NCBI GenBank assembly: GCA_019112765.1
Contig: DXIU01000089.1
Span: 1 to 49,215, forward strand
DNA length: 49,215 nt
Source of the DNA: Candidatus Mediterraneibacter norwichensis
GTDB lineage: Bacteria > Bacillota > Clostridia > Lachnospirales > Lachnospiraceae
Direction of reading: 5' to 3'
The notes beneath the pieces were generated by a model. It was not told where the DNA came from and did not search any database. It saw nothing but the letters and a program-made list of their open reading frames with translations. This document shows positions 25,524 through 33,777 of the stretch, piece after piece; within the stretch, counting starts at the first letter, position 1; every line of letters starts with the position of its first letter. Position numbers and translations under genes: made by a program.

Positions 25524-26692
25524 TTGTCCGTAAACTGGATCAGGCAGAGCACGGGAAGACGAGGAAACTATGGGAAGAGGTCTTTTCTGAGGATACTGCA
25601 GAATTTCTGGATTACTATTATTTTGTAAAAGCCCGGGAAAATCAGATTTATGTAGTGGAAGAGGAAGAAAAAATCCGTTCCATGATTCATCTTAATCCCT
25701 ATGAAATACGGATTGGGGACAAATTATTTCCATCCTTTTATATTATTGCCGTTGCCACGCAGAAGGAATACCGGGGGCGGGGATATATGGGGACTCTTTT
25801 GCGCAGGTGCATGCAGGAAATGTACAGCCGGAAAGTTCCATTTACCTTTCTGATGCCCGCTGCGGAAGCAATTTATTCCCCTTATGATTTCCGGTATATT
25901 TATAACCAGTCTGTGGGGGGAATGAAAAAGAGCGGAACAGCTGGAAGTGCGGATGACGTGATGCGAAACAGCATGCGGCAGAACTCAGAAACGGAGTGCC
26001 GTGATGCAATGCTATGGGATGCGGAGCAGATGGCGGATTTTTTTAAAGAGAATTTTGAGGGGAAGTGGCAGGTATATGCGGAACGCAGCGGTGAGTATTA
26101 CAGAACTGTGATTCTTGAGCAGCAGAGCGAACGGGGCGGAGTCAGACTGCTGAAAGCGGATGGCTCCATTACCGGTATGTTCGCCTATGCAAGGGAAGCT
26201 GCGCTGGAAGTACGTGAGCCTCTTTATCTTCCGGAATATGAGGCTGAAGTTATCCGCCAGATCCGGAGGCTTCAGAGGGAGCCGGAGGAACCGGTCCGGA
26301 TTTATGCATCTTTGCCGTCGTTGTGTGACGGCACTGATTTCCGACCTGTAATTATGGCCAGGATTATCTGCCTTAACCGATTCCTGACTGCGTTTACAGT
26401 TCCGGAGGAGACAGAAATGGAATGTTCTTTTGCGGTGATTGATCCGATTGTTACACAGAACAGCCGTATATGGAAGCTGCACAGCAGTTCCGGAGAGCGG
26501 GAGATTCATGTCCGTGAGACTGAGGATTCGGAGGGAGTATTGCCTGTTGCGGAACTGACAGAACTTTTATTCGGCAGAACGCCGATAGAAGAAATAAAGA
26601 AAAGGCCGGGTGTGATTCTGACAGAACATCTGGAAGCGGAACTGGAGAAGATAGTAAAACTGGAATATGTGTTTTTAAACGAGATTGTCTGA
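25520..26692 (+). CDS. GNAT-family N-acetyltransferase, Eis-like
   Basis: A 390-residue protein with an N-terminal GNAT domain; the acetyl-CoA binding signature ([20 protein letters not shown]) is near residues 74-93, followed by [19 protein letters not shown], common to Eis-type multi-domain acetyltransferases. The middle is a second GNAT-like fold and the last 100 residues resemble the sterol-carrier-type domain of this group. Its ATG overlaps the ispF stop by 4 bp. Eis proteins acetylate amines such as aminoglycosides or lysines; the substrate here is unknown. Confidence 0.82.
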   Translation: MIVRKLDQAEHGKTRKLWEEVFSEDTAEFLDYYYFVKARENQIYVVEEEEKIRSMIHLNPYEIRIGDKLFPSFYIIAVATQKEYRGRGYMGTLLRRCMQEMYSRKVPFTFLMPAAEAIYSPYDFRYIYNQSVGGMKKSGTAGSADDVMRNSMRQNSETECRDAMLWDAEQMADFFKENFEGKWQVYAERSGEYYRTVILEQQSERGGVRLLKADGSITGMFAYAREAALEVREPLYLPEYEAEVIRQIRRLQREPEEPVRIYASLPSLCDGTDFRPVIMARIICLNRFLTAFTVPEETEMECSFAVIDPIVTQNSRIWKLHSSSGEREIHVRETEDSEGVLPVAELTELLFGRTPIEEIKKRPGVILTEHLEAELEKIVKLEYVFLNEIV

Positions 26693-26757
26693 GTGCAGCG
26701 AAATCGCCCGCTTCAGCTCTGCAGAGTGACTGACGGTAAAGCAGGAGGAAGAAGGAA

Positions 26758-27381
26758 ATGAGAAAAGGAATGAGAAGGACGGCTATACTGGCTGTATTGG
26801 CGGCATCTGTATCATTTTTGTGCCCGGGATGTTCGGAAAAGCCGGATGCGGAGGCCTATGTCAACGCTGCTCTGGATGCGATCTATCACAGAGAATGCGG
26901 AGAATATGCGGAGCTGATTCGTGTCAGTGAGAGTCAGGCTGAAGAGGAAATTGAAAAAACATTTCAGGAAAATATGAGCGCGGCGTTTTCAGGGGATACT
27001 GTTACCAGTGACGAAGATAAAGAAGCTTATACAGATGCTGTAAGAGAAGTCTACAAGGCAGCCAGATATGAGGTGACGGGCAGCAAAGAGACAGAGGAGG
27101 GCTTTGCTGTAACGGTCTGCGCAGAACCATGCATGGTGTTTGATCATCTGGAAGACGGTGTGACAGAAAAGATAACTCGGGCGCTTGAGGATGGAACATA
27201 TTCGGAAGATAAGACTGTTTCCTATGTTACTCAGTATCTGAATGAGGCGCTTAAGGAAAATGAATACGGACCAGAAACGGAAATTGAGATTAATGTAACA
27301 ATAGACGGCGATGGTGTCTGTCAGATTCCGGAAGAGGATCTTCTGAAGATTGAAAACACTTTATTTCCGGGAGCGGCATAG
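26758..27381 (+). CDS. Probable lipoprotein of unknown function
   Basis: A 207-residue protein with a basic start (MRKGMRRT), a hydrophobic core and LCPGC with a candidate lipidated Cys25. The lipobox is atypical, having Cys at -3 where Leu is usual. The mature part is hydrophilic, acidic and helical, with a DAEAYVNAALDAIYHRECGEYAE region like extracytoplasmic proteins of unknown function in Lachnospiraceae. An AGGAGG element precedes ATG 26758; ATG 26770 is also possible. It ends before the T-box promoter and is not part of the cysteine operon. Confidence 0.7.
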   Translation: MRKGMRRTAILAVLAASVSFLCPGCSEKPDAEAYVNAALDAIYHRECGEYAELIRVSESQAEEEIEKTFQENMSAAFSGDTVTSDEDKEAYTDAVREVYKAARYEVTGSKETEEGFAVTVCAEPCMVFDHLEDGVTEKITRALEDGTYSEDKTVSYVTQYLNEALKENEYGPETEIEINVTIDGDGVCQIPEEDLLKIENTLFPGAA

Positions 27382-27446
27382 ATTTCAGCAAACAGGAAAA
27401 CAGCCCTTTCTTTGACCCAGAAGGTTCGGGCCGGGAAACAAACTGG

Positions 27447-27475
27447 TTGACAAATCCGGAAAAGTTGCATAAGAT
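27447..27475 (+). promoter_or_regulatory. Promoter of the T-box-controlled cysE-cysS operon
   Basis: TTGACA (27447-27452) and TAAGAT (27470-27475) are 17 bp apart. Transcription should start near 27482, just ahead of the T-box leader. The 65 bp between the lipoprotein gene and this promoter hold nothing recognisable. Confidence 0.78.
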
Positions 27476-27481
27476 AGGGAT

Positions 27482-27727
27482 GTATTTAGAGAAAGGCGAA
27501 GAACGGGAAGAGTAGCAGATCTGCCGCTCACAGAGAGGGAAAGCCGCCGGCTGTAAGCTTTCCCGGGACTGGAAGATATGTGAAGTGCGTCCGGGAGCCG
27601 CCTCCGTGAAACAGTAGCGGGGGACGTCAGGCATACGTTACATGCAGATTGAGTGAAAGAAAAGATTCTTTTATTAGAGTGGAACCGCGGAAAAACTTCG
27701 TCTCTATACAGAGACGGAGTTTTTTGT
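27482..27727 (+). ncRNA. T-box riboswitch, cysteine-specific
   Basis: The leader has the conserved T-box sequence AGAGTGGAACCGCGG at 27676-27690, followed by an intrinsic terminator (27692-27727: AAAACTTCGTCTCT with AGAGACGGAGTTTT, then T-run). Stem I shows the GGAAGAGTAG and AGAGAGGGA landmarks, and the specifier after GTGAAG is TGC (27586-27588), a cysteine codon. Uncharged tRNA-Cys should pair with the specifier and with the T-box, favour the antiterminator, and switch on cysE and cysS when cysteine is short. The genes downstream fit this exactly. Confidence 0.92.
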
Positions 27728-27813
27728 TCTGCGGGGAATCCGTTCCGCAATCTGTCCGAAAGATATCAGGCAGAATATTGTGAGCGGAGTGAGATTTGCG
27801 TAAGGAGAAAAAC

Positions 27814-28500
27814 ATGGGGCTTATTTCATATATACGGGAAGAAATACAGGTGGTAAGAGAAAGGGATCCGGCAATCAAATCCAATCTGGAAGTTTTTCTG
27901 TATCCGAGTTTCCGGGTCATACTCCGGTACAGACTTGCCCATAAACTGTATCTTAAGAAACATTATTTCCTTGCACGCTGGATCTCCCAGAGAGCTGCCA
28001 GAAAAACAGGGATTGAGATTCACCCGGGAGCAACAATAGGAAAAGGATTGTTTATTGATCATGGAAGCGGTGTTATTATCGGAGAGACGACAGTAATTGG
28101 CGATAATGTGACACTCTATCAGGGGGTGACGCTGGGAGGAACCGGAAAAGAACACGGGAAACGTCATCCTACATTGGAAGACAATGTGATGGTGAGCGCA
28201 GGAGCCAAGATTCTTGGATCCTTTACAATTGGAGAAAATTCAAAAATCGGGGCGGGCTCTGTAGTGCTGGAAGAGGTGCCGCCGAACTGTACAGTCGTGG
28301 GTGTGCCCGGACGGATTGTGCGTATGGATAACAAAAAGATCCCGCGGACAGATCTGGATCAGATTCATCTGCCGGATCCGGTTCTTAATGATATCAGAGA
28401 GCTGCAGCAGGAGAATATCAGGCTTCACAGTCAGCTCAGAAGACTTATAAAAAATATGAGATGTCTCGAAAAGGAAGGAGAAACAGATGAAGATTTATAA
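27814..28500 (+). CDS. cysE: Serine O-acetyltransferase
   Basis: About 228 residues. CysE acetylates L-serine with acetyl-CoA, supplying O-acetylserine to CysK. The N-terminal helical domain is short; the left-handed beta-helix begins near residue 65 with [19 protein letters not shown], and the catalytic His lies in DHGSGVVI-type and HGKRHP motifs near residues 80-115. ATG 27814 has AAGGAG at 27802-27807; the upstream TTG 27796 does not. It is the first gene after the T-box and overlaps cysS by 14 bp, so cysteine synthesis and cysteine charging share one switch. Confidence 0.95.
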   Translation: MGLISYIREEIQVVRERDPAIKSNLEVFLYPSFRVILRYRLAHKLYLKKHYFLARWISQRAARKTGIEIHPGATIGKGLFIDHGSGVIIGETTVIGDNVTLYQGVTLGGTGKEHGKRHPTLEDNVMVSAGAKILGSFTIGENSKIGAGSVVLEEVPPNCTVVGVPGRIVRMDNKKIPRTDLDQIHLPDPVLNDIRELQQENIRLHSQLRRLIKNMRCLEKEGETDEDL

Positions 28501-29893
28501 CACAATGTCAAAGAAAAAAGAAGAGTTTGTCCCCCTGGAAGAAGGGAAAGTTAAAATGTACGTATGCGGTCCTACCGTATATAATTTTATTCATATTGGA
28601 AATGCGCGTCCTATGATTGTCTTTGATACGGTCAGAAGATATTTTGAATATAAGGGATATGATGTGAACTATGTCTCAAATTTTACAGACGTTGACGATA
28701 AGATTATCAAAAAGGCTATCGAGGAAGGCGTCACAGCAGAAGAAATTTCCAGACGCTACATTGCAGAGTGCAGGAAAGATATGGAAGGGATGAATGTAAA
28801 GCCGGCCACAAAACATCCGCTTGCTACAGAAGAGATCTGCGGTATGGTGGATATGATTCAGTCACTTATCGACAAAGGATACGCATATGAAAAGAACGGC
28901 ACGGTCTACTACCGGACGAGAAAGTTCAAGGATTACGGGAAACTGTCCCATAAGAATCTGGATGATCTGCAGTCCGGCGGAAGAGCGCTGCTTGTAACAG
29001 GGGAGGATGAGAAGGAAGATCCTCTTGATTTTGTACTCTGGAAGCCGAAGAAAGAAGGAGAACCTGCATGGCAGTCTCCCTGGAGTGAGGGCCGCCCGGG
29101 ATGGCATATTGAGTGTTCGGAAATGTCAAAAAAATATCTTGGGGAGCAGATTGATATTCATGCCGGCGGGGAAGATCTGATTTTCCCTCATCATGAAAAT
29201 GAAATCGCTCAGAGCGAGGCTGCAAACGGAAAAGAGTTCGCAAGATACTGGATGCATAACGGATTCCTGAATATTGATAACCGGAAGATGTCAAAATCAC
29301 TGGGCAATTTCTTTACTGTGAGGGAGATTGGAGAGAAATATGATCTTCAGGTGCTCCGGTTCTTTATGCTCAGCGCTCATTACAGGAGTCCGCTTAATTT
29401 CAGCGCGGAACTGATGGAAGCGGCAAAAAGCGGCCTGGAGAGAATTATAACTGCTGCAGATAATCTGAAGTTCCTTATGACAAATGCAAAATCAGATGTT
29501 ATGTCAGAAGAGGAAGAACAGAGATATGAGACCTCCGCTCAGTTTACTGCAGGTTTTGAAAAAGCTATGGATGATGATTTCAACACAGCAGACGCAATTG
29601 CGGCAGTATTCGAATATGTAAAATTCATCAATACTAATACAGGGGCGGACAGCTCAAAAGAGTATCTGGAGAAGCTTTATGGAAGACTGGAGAAGCTTAC
29701 AGATGTTCTGGGAATTATTATTGACAGAAAAGAAGAAATGCTGGACGCAGATATTGAAGCTCTGATCGAGGAACGCCAGGCTGCAAGAAAAGAGAAAAAT
29801 TTTGCCAGAGCAGATGCGATCCGTGAAGAACTTCTGTCAAAGGGTATTATACTGGAAGATACAAGAGAAGGAGTAAAATGGAAAAGAGCGTAG
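28487..29893 (+). CDS. cysS: Cysteinyl-tRNA synthetase
   Basis: A 468-residue class I synthetase. The zinc-site cysteine is in [11 protein letters not shown], the HIGH-type motif is HIGNARP near residue 37, the zinc-binding WHIECSEMS segment is near 205-215 and the KMSKS motif is KMSKSLGN near residue 267. The C-terminal helical DALR-type domain ends at the stop. The start lies inside cysE behind GGAAGGAGAAACAG. Length is typical. It charges tRNA-Cys, the same tRNA whose charging is sensed by the T-box upstream. Confidence 0.97.
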   Translation: MKIYNTMSKKKEEFVPLEEGKVKMYVCGPTVYNFIHIGNARPMIVFDTVRRYFEYKGYDVNYVSNFTDVDDKIIKKAIEEGVTAEEISRRYIAECRKDMEGMNVKPATKHPLATEEICGMVDMIQSLIDKGYAYEKNGTVYYRTRKFKDYGKLSHKNLDDLQSGGRALLVTGEDEKEDPLDFVLWKPKKEGEPAWQSPWSEGRPGWHIECSEMSKKYLGEQIDIHAGGEDLIFPHHENEIAQSEAANGKEFARYWMHNGFLNIDNRKMSKSLGNFFTVREIGEKYDLQVLRFFMLSAHYRSPLNFSAELMEAAKSGLERIITAADNLKFLMTNAKSDVMSEEEEQRYETSAQFTAGFEKAMDDDFNTADAIAAVFEYVKFINTNTGADSSKEYLEKLYGRLEKLTDVLGIIIDRKEEMLDADIEALIEERQAARKEKNFARADAIREELLSKGIILEDTREGVKWKRA

Positions 29894-30372
29894 AATACGG
29901 ATTGGACTATTATATCAGTCAGATGCCGGGGACAGGTGAAGCAGACGCAAAGAGCTGTTCTCCCCTGGTGCTGGCCTATATCGGCGACTGTGTTTTTGAT
30001 CTGGTGATTAAGACTAGAGTTGTGGCCTGTGGAAACCGCCAGGTACACAGGCTTCATGAAGAAACAAGCCATTTTGTTCAGGCTTCTGCCCAGTCTTTTA
30101 TGATGCGCGCGATACAGGAGCATCTGACAGCGGAGGAACATGCCGTTTATCGGAGAGGACGGAATGTAAAGAGTGTTTCTGCGGCAAAGAATCAGTCTAT
30201 AACGGATTACCGCAGGGCTACCGGATTTGAGGCGCTGATTGGTTATCTGTATCTGGAACGCCGGTATGAGAGGCTGACAGAGCTTGTTTCCATCGGGCTT
30301 GCAAGTATGGAGAAGCGGGATAATGACCGGGAGAACCGTCCGGAACAGGAGAAAGGGACAGAAAAGGAATAA
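29878..30372 (+). CDS. mrnC: Mini-ribonuclease III
   Basis: A 164-residue RNase III catalytic domain without a double-stranded RNA binding domain. It matures the ends of 23S rRNA. The catalytic region is [11 protein letters not shown] near residues 32-42, with Cys and Phe replacing the more usual Ala and Tyr; the metal-binding acidic residues are kept, and [10 protein letters not shown] supplies the second acidic site. It overlaps cysS by 16 bp, with a GAAGGAG element in the cysS end, and precedes rlmB by 3 bp, the order seen in Bacillus. Confidence 0.93.
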   Translation: MEKSVEYGLDYYISQMPGTGEADAKSCSPLVLAYIGDCVFDLVIKTRVVACGNRQVHRLHEETSHFVQASAQSFMMRAIQEHLTAEEHAVYRRGRNVKSVSAAKNQSITDYRRATGFEALIGYLYLERRYERLTELVSIGLASMEKRDNDRENRPEQEKGTEKE

Positions 30373-30375
30373 AGG

Positions 30376-31158
30376 ATGCGGGAAAAATATAACACAACAG
30401 ACAAAAAAGATGAAACAGAACGTACTCTGGTTATAGAAGGACGGAATGCAGTGCTGGAAGCCGTTCGGGCGGGAAAACCCATTGACAGACTGTTTGTTCT
30501 TGACGGCTGTCAGGACGGTCCTGTCCGGACAATTGTGCGGGAGGCAAAAAAACGGAAAATCGTTTTAAGTTTTGTAGATAGAGAAAGGCTTTCCCACCTT
30601 TCGGAAACGGGAAAGCATCAGGGAGTAGTGGCGTTTGCGGCTGCCTATGAGTACAGTGATATTGACAGTATGCTTAAGCTGGCTGAAGAGAAAGGAGAAG
30701 ATCCGTTTCTCATCCTTCTGGATGGTATTGAGGACCCTCACAATCTGGGCGCGATCATCCGTACAGCCAATCTTGCCGGAGCGCACGGTGTAATTATCCC
30801 GAAACGCAGGGCATCCGGCCTTACAGCTACGGTTGCCCGGACATCGGCGGGGGCTCTGAATTATACCCCGGTGGCAAAGGTGACAAATCTTGTAAATACC
30901 ATGAAGGCACTGAAGGAGAAAGGCATGTGGTTTGTATGTGCCGATATGGACGGCAGCCTGATGTATGAAGTCAATTTGACGGGACCGATTGGCCTTGTGA
31001 TCGGAAATGAAGGGGAGGGCGTCAGCCGGCTTGTGAGAGAAAACTGCGATTTTACAGCAGCTGTTCCCATGAAAGGTGAGATTGATTCTCTGAACGCGTC
31101 AGTGGCAGCAGGCGTGCTGGCATATGAGATTGTCCGCCAGCGCATGTCCGGAAAATAA
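30376..31158 (+). CDS. rlmB: 23S rRNA (guanosine-2'-O-)-methyltransferase RlmB, SpoU/TrmH family
   Basis: A 260-residue SPOUT methyltransferase. An N-terminal substrate-binding domain (residues 18-95, starting VIEGRNAVLEAVRAGKP) precedes the knotted catalytic domain with the three TrmH motifs: LDGIEDPHNLGAIIRTA near 115, IGLVIGNEGEGVSRL near 210 and NASVAAGVLAYEI near 240. The catalytic Asn and Arg in the first motif are present. It methylates the ribose of a peptidyl-transferase-loop guanosine, as E. coli RlmB does for G2251. It sits between mrnC and sigH. Confidence 0.93.
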   Translation: MREKYNTTDKKDETERTLVIEGRNAVLEAVRAGKPIDRLFVLDGCQDGPVRTIVREAKKRKIVLSFVDRERLSHLSETGKHQGVVAFAAAYEYSDIDSMLKLAEEKGEDPFLILLDGIEDPHNLGAIIRTANLAGAHGVIIPKRRASGLTATVARTSAGALNYTPVAKVTNLVNTMKALKEKGMWFVCADMDGSLMYEVNLTGPIGLVIGNEGEGVSRLVRENCDFTAAVPMKGEIDSLNASVAAGVLAYEIVRQRMSGK

Positions 31159-31173
31159 GCAGGGTGACGGAAT

Positions 31174-31794
31174 ATGGAAAAATATGAAAGATTGACGGAT
31201 GAGCAGCTTATCAGTGAGCTTCGCTCCGGTGAAACCGGCGTGATGGATTTTATCATGGTCAAATATAAGTCCATGGTCAGAAAAAAAGCAAGGGCTATGT
31301 ATCTTCTGGGCGGAGAGAATGAAGATCTGATTCAGGAAGGAATGATCGGACTTATCAAGGCAGTCCGTGACTACAGGCCGGAACAGGGCGCTTCATTTCA
31401 AAGCTTTGCAGAACTGTGTGTTTCGCGCCAGATGTACAGCGCCATAGAAGCATCAAAGAGGAAGAAGCACATGCCGCTGAACTCTTACGTATCCCTTTAT
31501 GAATCAGGGGAGACAGAAGGAGACGAGAAAAAGATGCCTCTGATCGACACCATTGAACCGTCCCGGGAAAATGATCCGGAAACGCTGTATTTCAGCAGGG
31601 AATACACGGAGGCTTTTGTGGAGCAGCTGAAAGAGCAGTTAAGTCCTCTTGAAAATCATGTGCTTTATCTGCATCTTATGGGGACAGACTACAGAACGAT
31701 TGCGGAAATTCTCGAAAAAAGTCCGAAGTCTATAGATAACGCTCTGCAGAGAATCCGGACAAAAGCAGGGAAAATGCTGGATAATGCCAGGTGA
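31174..31794 (+). CDS. sigH: RNA polymerase sigma factor SigH (sporulation, sigma-30)
   Basis: A 206-residue sigma-70 family factor. Region 2 covers residues 20-105 with EDLIQEGMIGLIKAVRDY; region 4 covers residues 150-206 with a helix-turn-helix in DYRTIAEILEKSPKSIDNALQRI. This matches SigH, which starts the sporulation programme. It follows rlmB by 15 bp at the end of the cysE-cysS block, the same neighbourhood as in Bacillus, except that the yacP gene usually found between rlmB and sigH is absent. The T-box is far upstream, so a nearer promoter may also act. Confidence 0.93.
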   Translation: MEKYERLTDEQLISELRSGETGVMDFIMVKYKSMVRKKARAMYLLGGENEDLIQEGMIGLIKAVRDYRPEQGASFQSFAELCVSRQMYSAIEASKRKKHMPLNSYVSLYESGETEGDEKKMPLIDTIEPSRENDPETLYFSREYTEAFVEQLKEQLSPLENHVLYLHLMGTDYRTIAEILEKSPKSIDNALQRIRTKAGKMLDNAR

Positions 31795-31852
31795 CTGAGA
31801 AGGATGCATAAAAGGAAGTATCCGGCAGTGTAAAACTACGTGCAAACGCAGT

Positions 31853-31914
31853 ACAGAAAAAGAAAACAGGAGACATAACATAAACAGAAAAAGAAAACAG
31901 GAGACATAACATAA
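31853..31914 (+). repeat. Perfect 31-bp tandem repeat carrying the dtd ribosome binding site
   Basis: Two identical 31-bp units lie head to tail at 31853-31883 and 31884-31914, immediately before the dtd start. Each unit contains ACAGGAG. Only the second is placed correctly for the ATG at 31916. It looks like a recent slippage duplication. Confidence 0.95.
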
Positions 31915-31915
31915 A

Positions 31916-32362
31916 ATGAAGTTTGTAATACAGAGAGTCGAAAAGGCAGCGGTACATGTTGACGGACAGTGTGTGGGAAACATTGGAAGGGGATTCCTCG
32001 TACTGATCGGCGTATCTGATACAGATACGGAGGCTGTGGCTGATAAAATGATCCGGAAGATGACAGGTCTCCGGATTTTTGAAGATGAGAATGGAAAGAC
32101 CAATCTTTCGCTTGGAGATGTGAATGGAAGCCTTCTGCTTGTCTCTCAGTTTACCCTTTATGCAAACTGCAGAAAGGGAAACAGACCCAGCTTTATCGAA
32201 GCGGGATCCCCGGAGCTTGCGGAAAAGCTTTATGAATATATTATCGCTGAATGCAAAAAATCTGTACCAGAGGTACAGACCGGAATTTTCGGGGCAGAGA
32301 TGAAAGTAAGCCTGGTCAATGACGGACCGTTCACCATTCTGCTGGATTCTGAAAAAATGTAA
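31916..32362 (+). CDS. dtd: D-aminoacyl-tRNA deacylase
   Basis: A 148-residue Dtd that removes D-amino acids, and glycine from tRNA-Ala, from mischarged tRNA. The SQFTL active-site motif is near residue 77 and the cross-subunit GPFTI motif is near residue 139 ([13 protein letters not shown]), both intact. The start follows the tandem 31-bp repeat that carries its Shine-Dalgarno. It converges on a tRNA-Thr gene on the other strand, with only 8 bp between them. Confidence 0.95.
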   Translation: MKFVIQRVEKAAVHVDGQCVGNIGRGFLVLIGVSDTDTEAVADKMIRKMTGLRIFEDENGKTNLSLGDVNGSLLLVSQFTLYANCRKGNRPSFIEAGSPELAEKLYEYIIAECKKSVPEVQTGIFGAEMKVSLVNDGPFTILLDSEKM

Positions 32363-32370
32363 AAAAAGAA

Positions 32371-32443
32371 AGCTGTCTAGGGGACTTGAACCCCCGGCCT
32401 CCGCCTTACCAAGGCGACGCGCTACCGACTGCGCCAAGACAGC
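32371..32443 (-). tRNA. tRNA-Thr (anticodon GGT)
   Basis: On the minus strand a 73-nt cloverleaf folds with acceptor GCTGTCT/AGACAGC, T-loop TTCAAGT and anticodon loop TTGGTAA, giving GGT, which reads ACC and ACT. CCA is not encoded. The gene stands alone and converges on dtd. Confidence 0.95.
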
Positions 32444-32472
32444 TTATGCGTTGTATTTCACACGCAACACAT

Positions 32473-32502
32473 AATATACACTACAGGCTGGTCTGTTGTC
32501 AA
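32473..32502 (-). promoter_or_regulatory. Promoter of tRNA-Thr
   Basis: On the minus strand TTGACA (32497-32502) and TATATT (32473-32478) are 18 bp apart, about 30 bp before the mature tRNA 5' end. On the plus strand TATACT at 32560-32565 may be the -10 of the next gene, but its -35 is unclear. Confidence 0.75.
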
Positions 32503-32614
32503 TAGAAAAATGCAATAAATTAAGGCTTTTCTTTTGATCGGGTCAGATTGCGGGTGTGCTATACTGTAGAAATACAAAGGTGTTTTCCCGGAGGTACCCT
32601 AAGAGGTAGGGGCT

Positions 32615-32947
32615 ATGAAAATAGAAAGAGAAGAACTGAAAAACTTAAGAGATGCACTGGTAAATCTTATGGACTTTATTGACGTCGTGGAGCAGGGCGA
32701 GCTTCCGGAATTCTACAGGTACTTTGATACGATGAAGAATAATATCGAGATCTTCATCTGTATCGGCTGCGATGACACGGAAGACATTGTTCCGGTTCTG
32801 GAGAGGGACTGGAAAGCTTCACATACTATGTTTATCGGTGTTCAGGATTATGATATAAGAGAAAATAATCCGGATGCAGATCCTGCGCTGTGTCTGTGTT
32901 TTGCCAGGCTGCTCTCAAATGTGGGGAAATATTTTGTGCAGAAGTGA
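32615..32947 (+). CDS. Small acidic protein of unknown function
   Basis: A 110-residue soluble protein that is not recognised. It is acidic with no TM segment or signal peptide. The middle has IEIFICIGCDDTEDIVPVLE and the C-terminal part has LCLCFARLLSNVGKYF, giving several cysteines (residues near 52, 93, 95). Secondary structure looks alpha/beta. An AGAGGTAGGG element precedes ATG 32615. It lies between a divergent tRNA gene and a Nudix hydrolase gene 52 bp downstream, so it may be transcribed with the latter. Confidence 0.65.
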   Translation: MKIEREELKNLRDALVNLMDFIDVVEQGELPEFYRYFDTMKNNIEIFICIGCDDTEDIVPVLERDWKASHTMFIGVQDYDIRENNPDADPALCLCFARLLSNVGKYFVQK

Positions 32948-32999
32948 AGAAGAAACTGGTTTCTGATATCTGTATTATCTGAGAAGGGAGTCGAGAATT

Positions 33000-33716
33000 A
33001 TGCCGTCATTTCTGAAAGATCTGACACCATTTTATGGAACAGGAGAGAAAAATGCTGAGGGAAAAACACTGGAACAGTTTCTGGAGGATTATGATCCTTA
33101 CAAATACCGTACTCCCTGCTGCACAACAGATACTGTTGTCTTTTCATACAACGGACAGCCGGTTTCTGAAGACACAGTTTTTAAAGTTCTTCTCGTAAAA
33201 AGGAAAAATCATCCCAGCATTGGGTTCTGGGCTCTCCCGGGAGGATTTATTAATCTGGAAGAAAATCTGGAAGATACAGCCCGCCGGGAACTTGAGGAAG
33301 AAACAGGAGTGAAGGGGCTTGCTGTGGAACAGTTCGCCTGTTATGGGGACTGGAACAGGGATCCCAGGGCGCGGGTGATCACAACTGCGTATATGGCTCT
33401 GACGGAAGAAAGCCAGGTGAAGATACAGGCCGGGGACGATGCGGCTGACGCGGCCTGGTGCACCATTCATGCGGATGAAACCTCCCGAAAGGAAACGAAG
33501 GAATACAGTGAAGTAACCTACGCGCTGAAAGCTGAAAACCGGGAGAAAGAAATATCGCTGTGTGCTGTTGTAAAAAAAACAGAGAGGAAAGGGCTGATCC
33601 GGGAGAAAAAATATACCGTATCTGACGGAGGCGGAATTGCAGTGGATCATGCGGCTGTTATTGTGCAGGCATACCTTCTGCTGAAGAAACGGATCCGGGA
33701 AACCGGACTCTTGTGA
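33000..33716 (+). CDS. Nudix hydrolase
   Basis: A 238-residue protein with a complete Nudix box near residues 83-105 (G-G-F-I-N-L-E-E then RELEEETGV, matching GX5EX7REUXEEXGU), which binds Mg2+ and cleaves nucleoside diphosphates linked to another group. The N-terminal 50 residues (FLKDLTPFYGTGEKNAEGKT) and the C-terminal 70 residues are extra to a minimal Nudix fold. The length is like ADP-ribose/NAD-type Nudix proteins, but there is no winged-helix domain as in NrtR regulators. The substrate is unknown. AGAAGGGAG precedes the ATG. Confidence 0.88.
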   Translation: MPSFLKDLTPFYGTGEKNAEGKTLEQFLEDYDPYKYRTPCCTTDTVVFSYNGQPVSEDTVFKVLLVKRKNHPSIGFWALPGGFINLEENLEDTARRELEEETGVKGLAVEQFACYGDWNRDPRARVITTAYMALTEESQVKIQAGDDAADAAWCTIHADETSRKETKEYSEVTYALKAENREKEISLCAVVKKTERKGLIREKKYTVSDGGGIAVDHAAVIVQAYLLLKKRIRETGLL

Positions 33717-33777
33717 AGCTATGGATTTTATGGTAATATAACCTGAATGAATGAAATGAGTGACAGAGGAGGAAACA

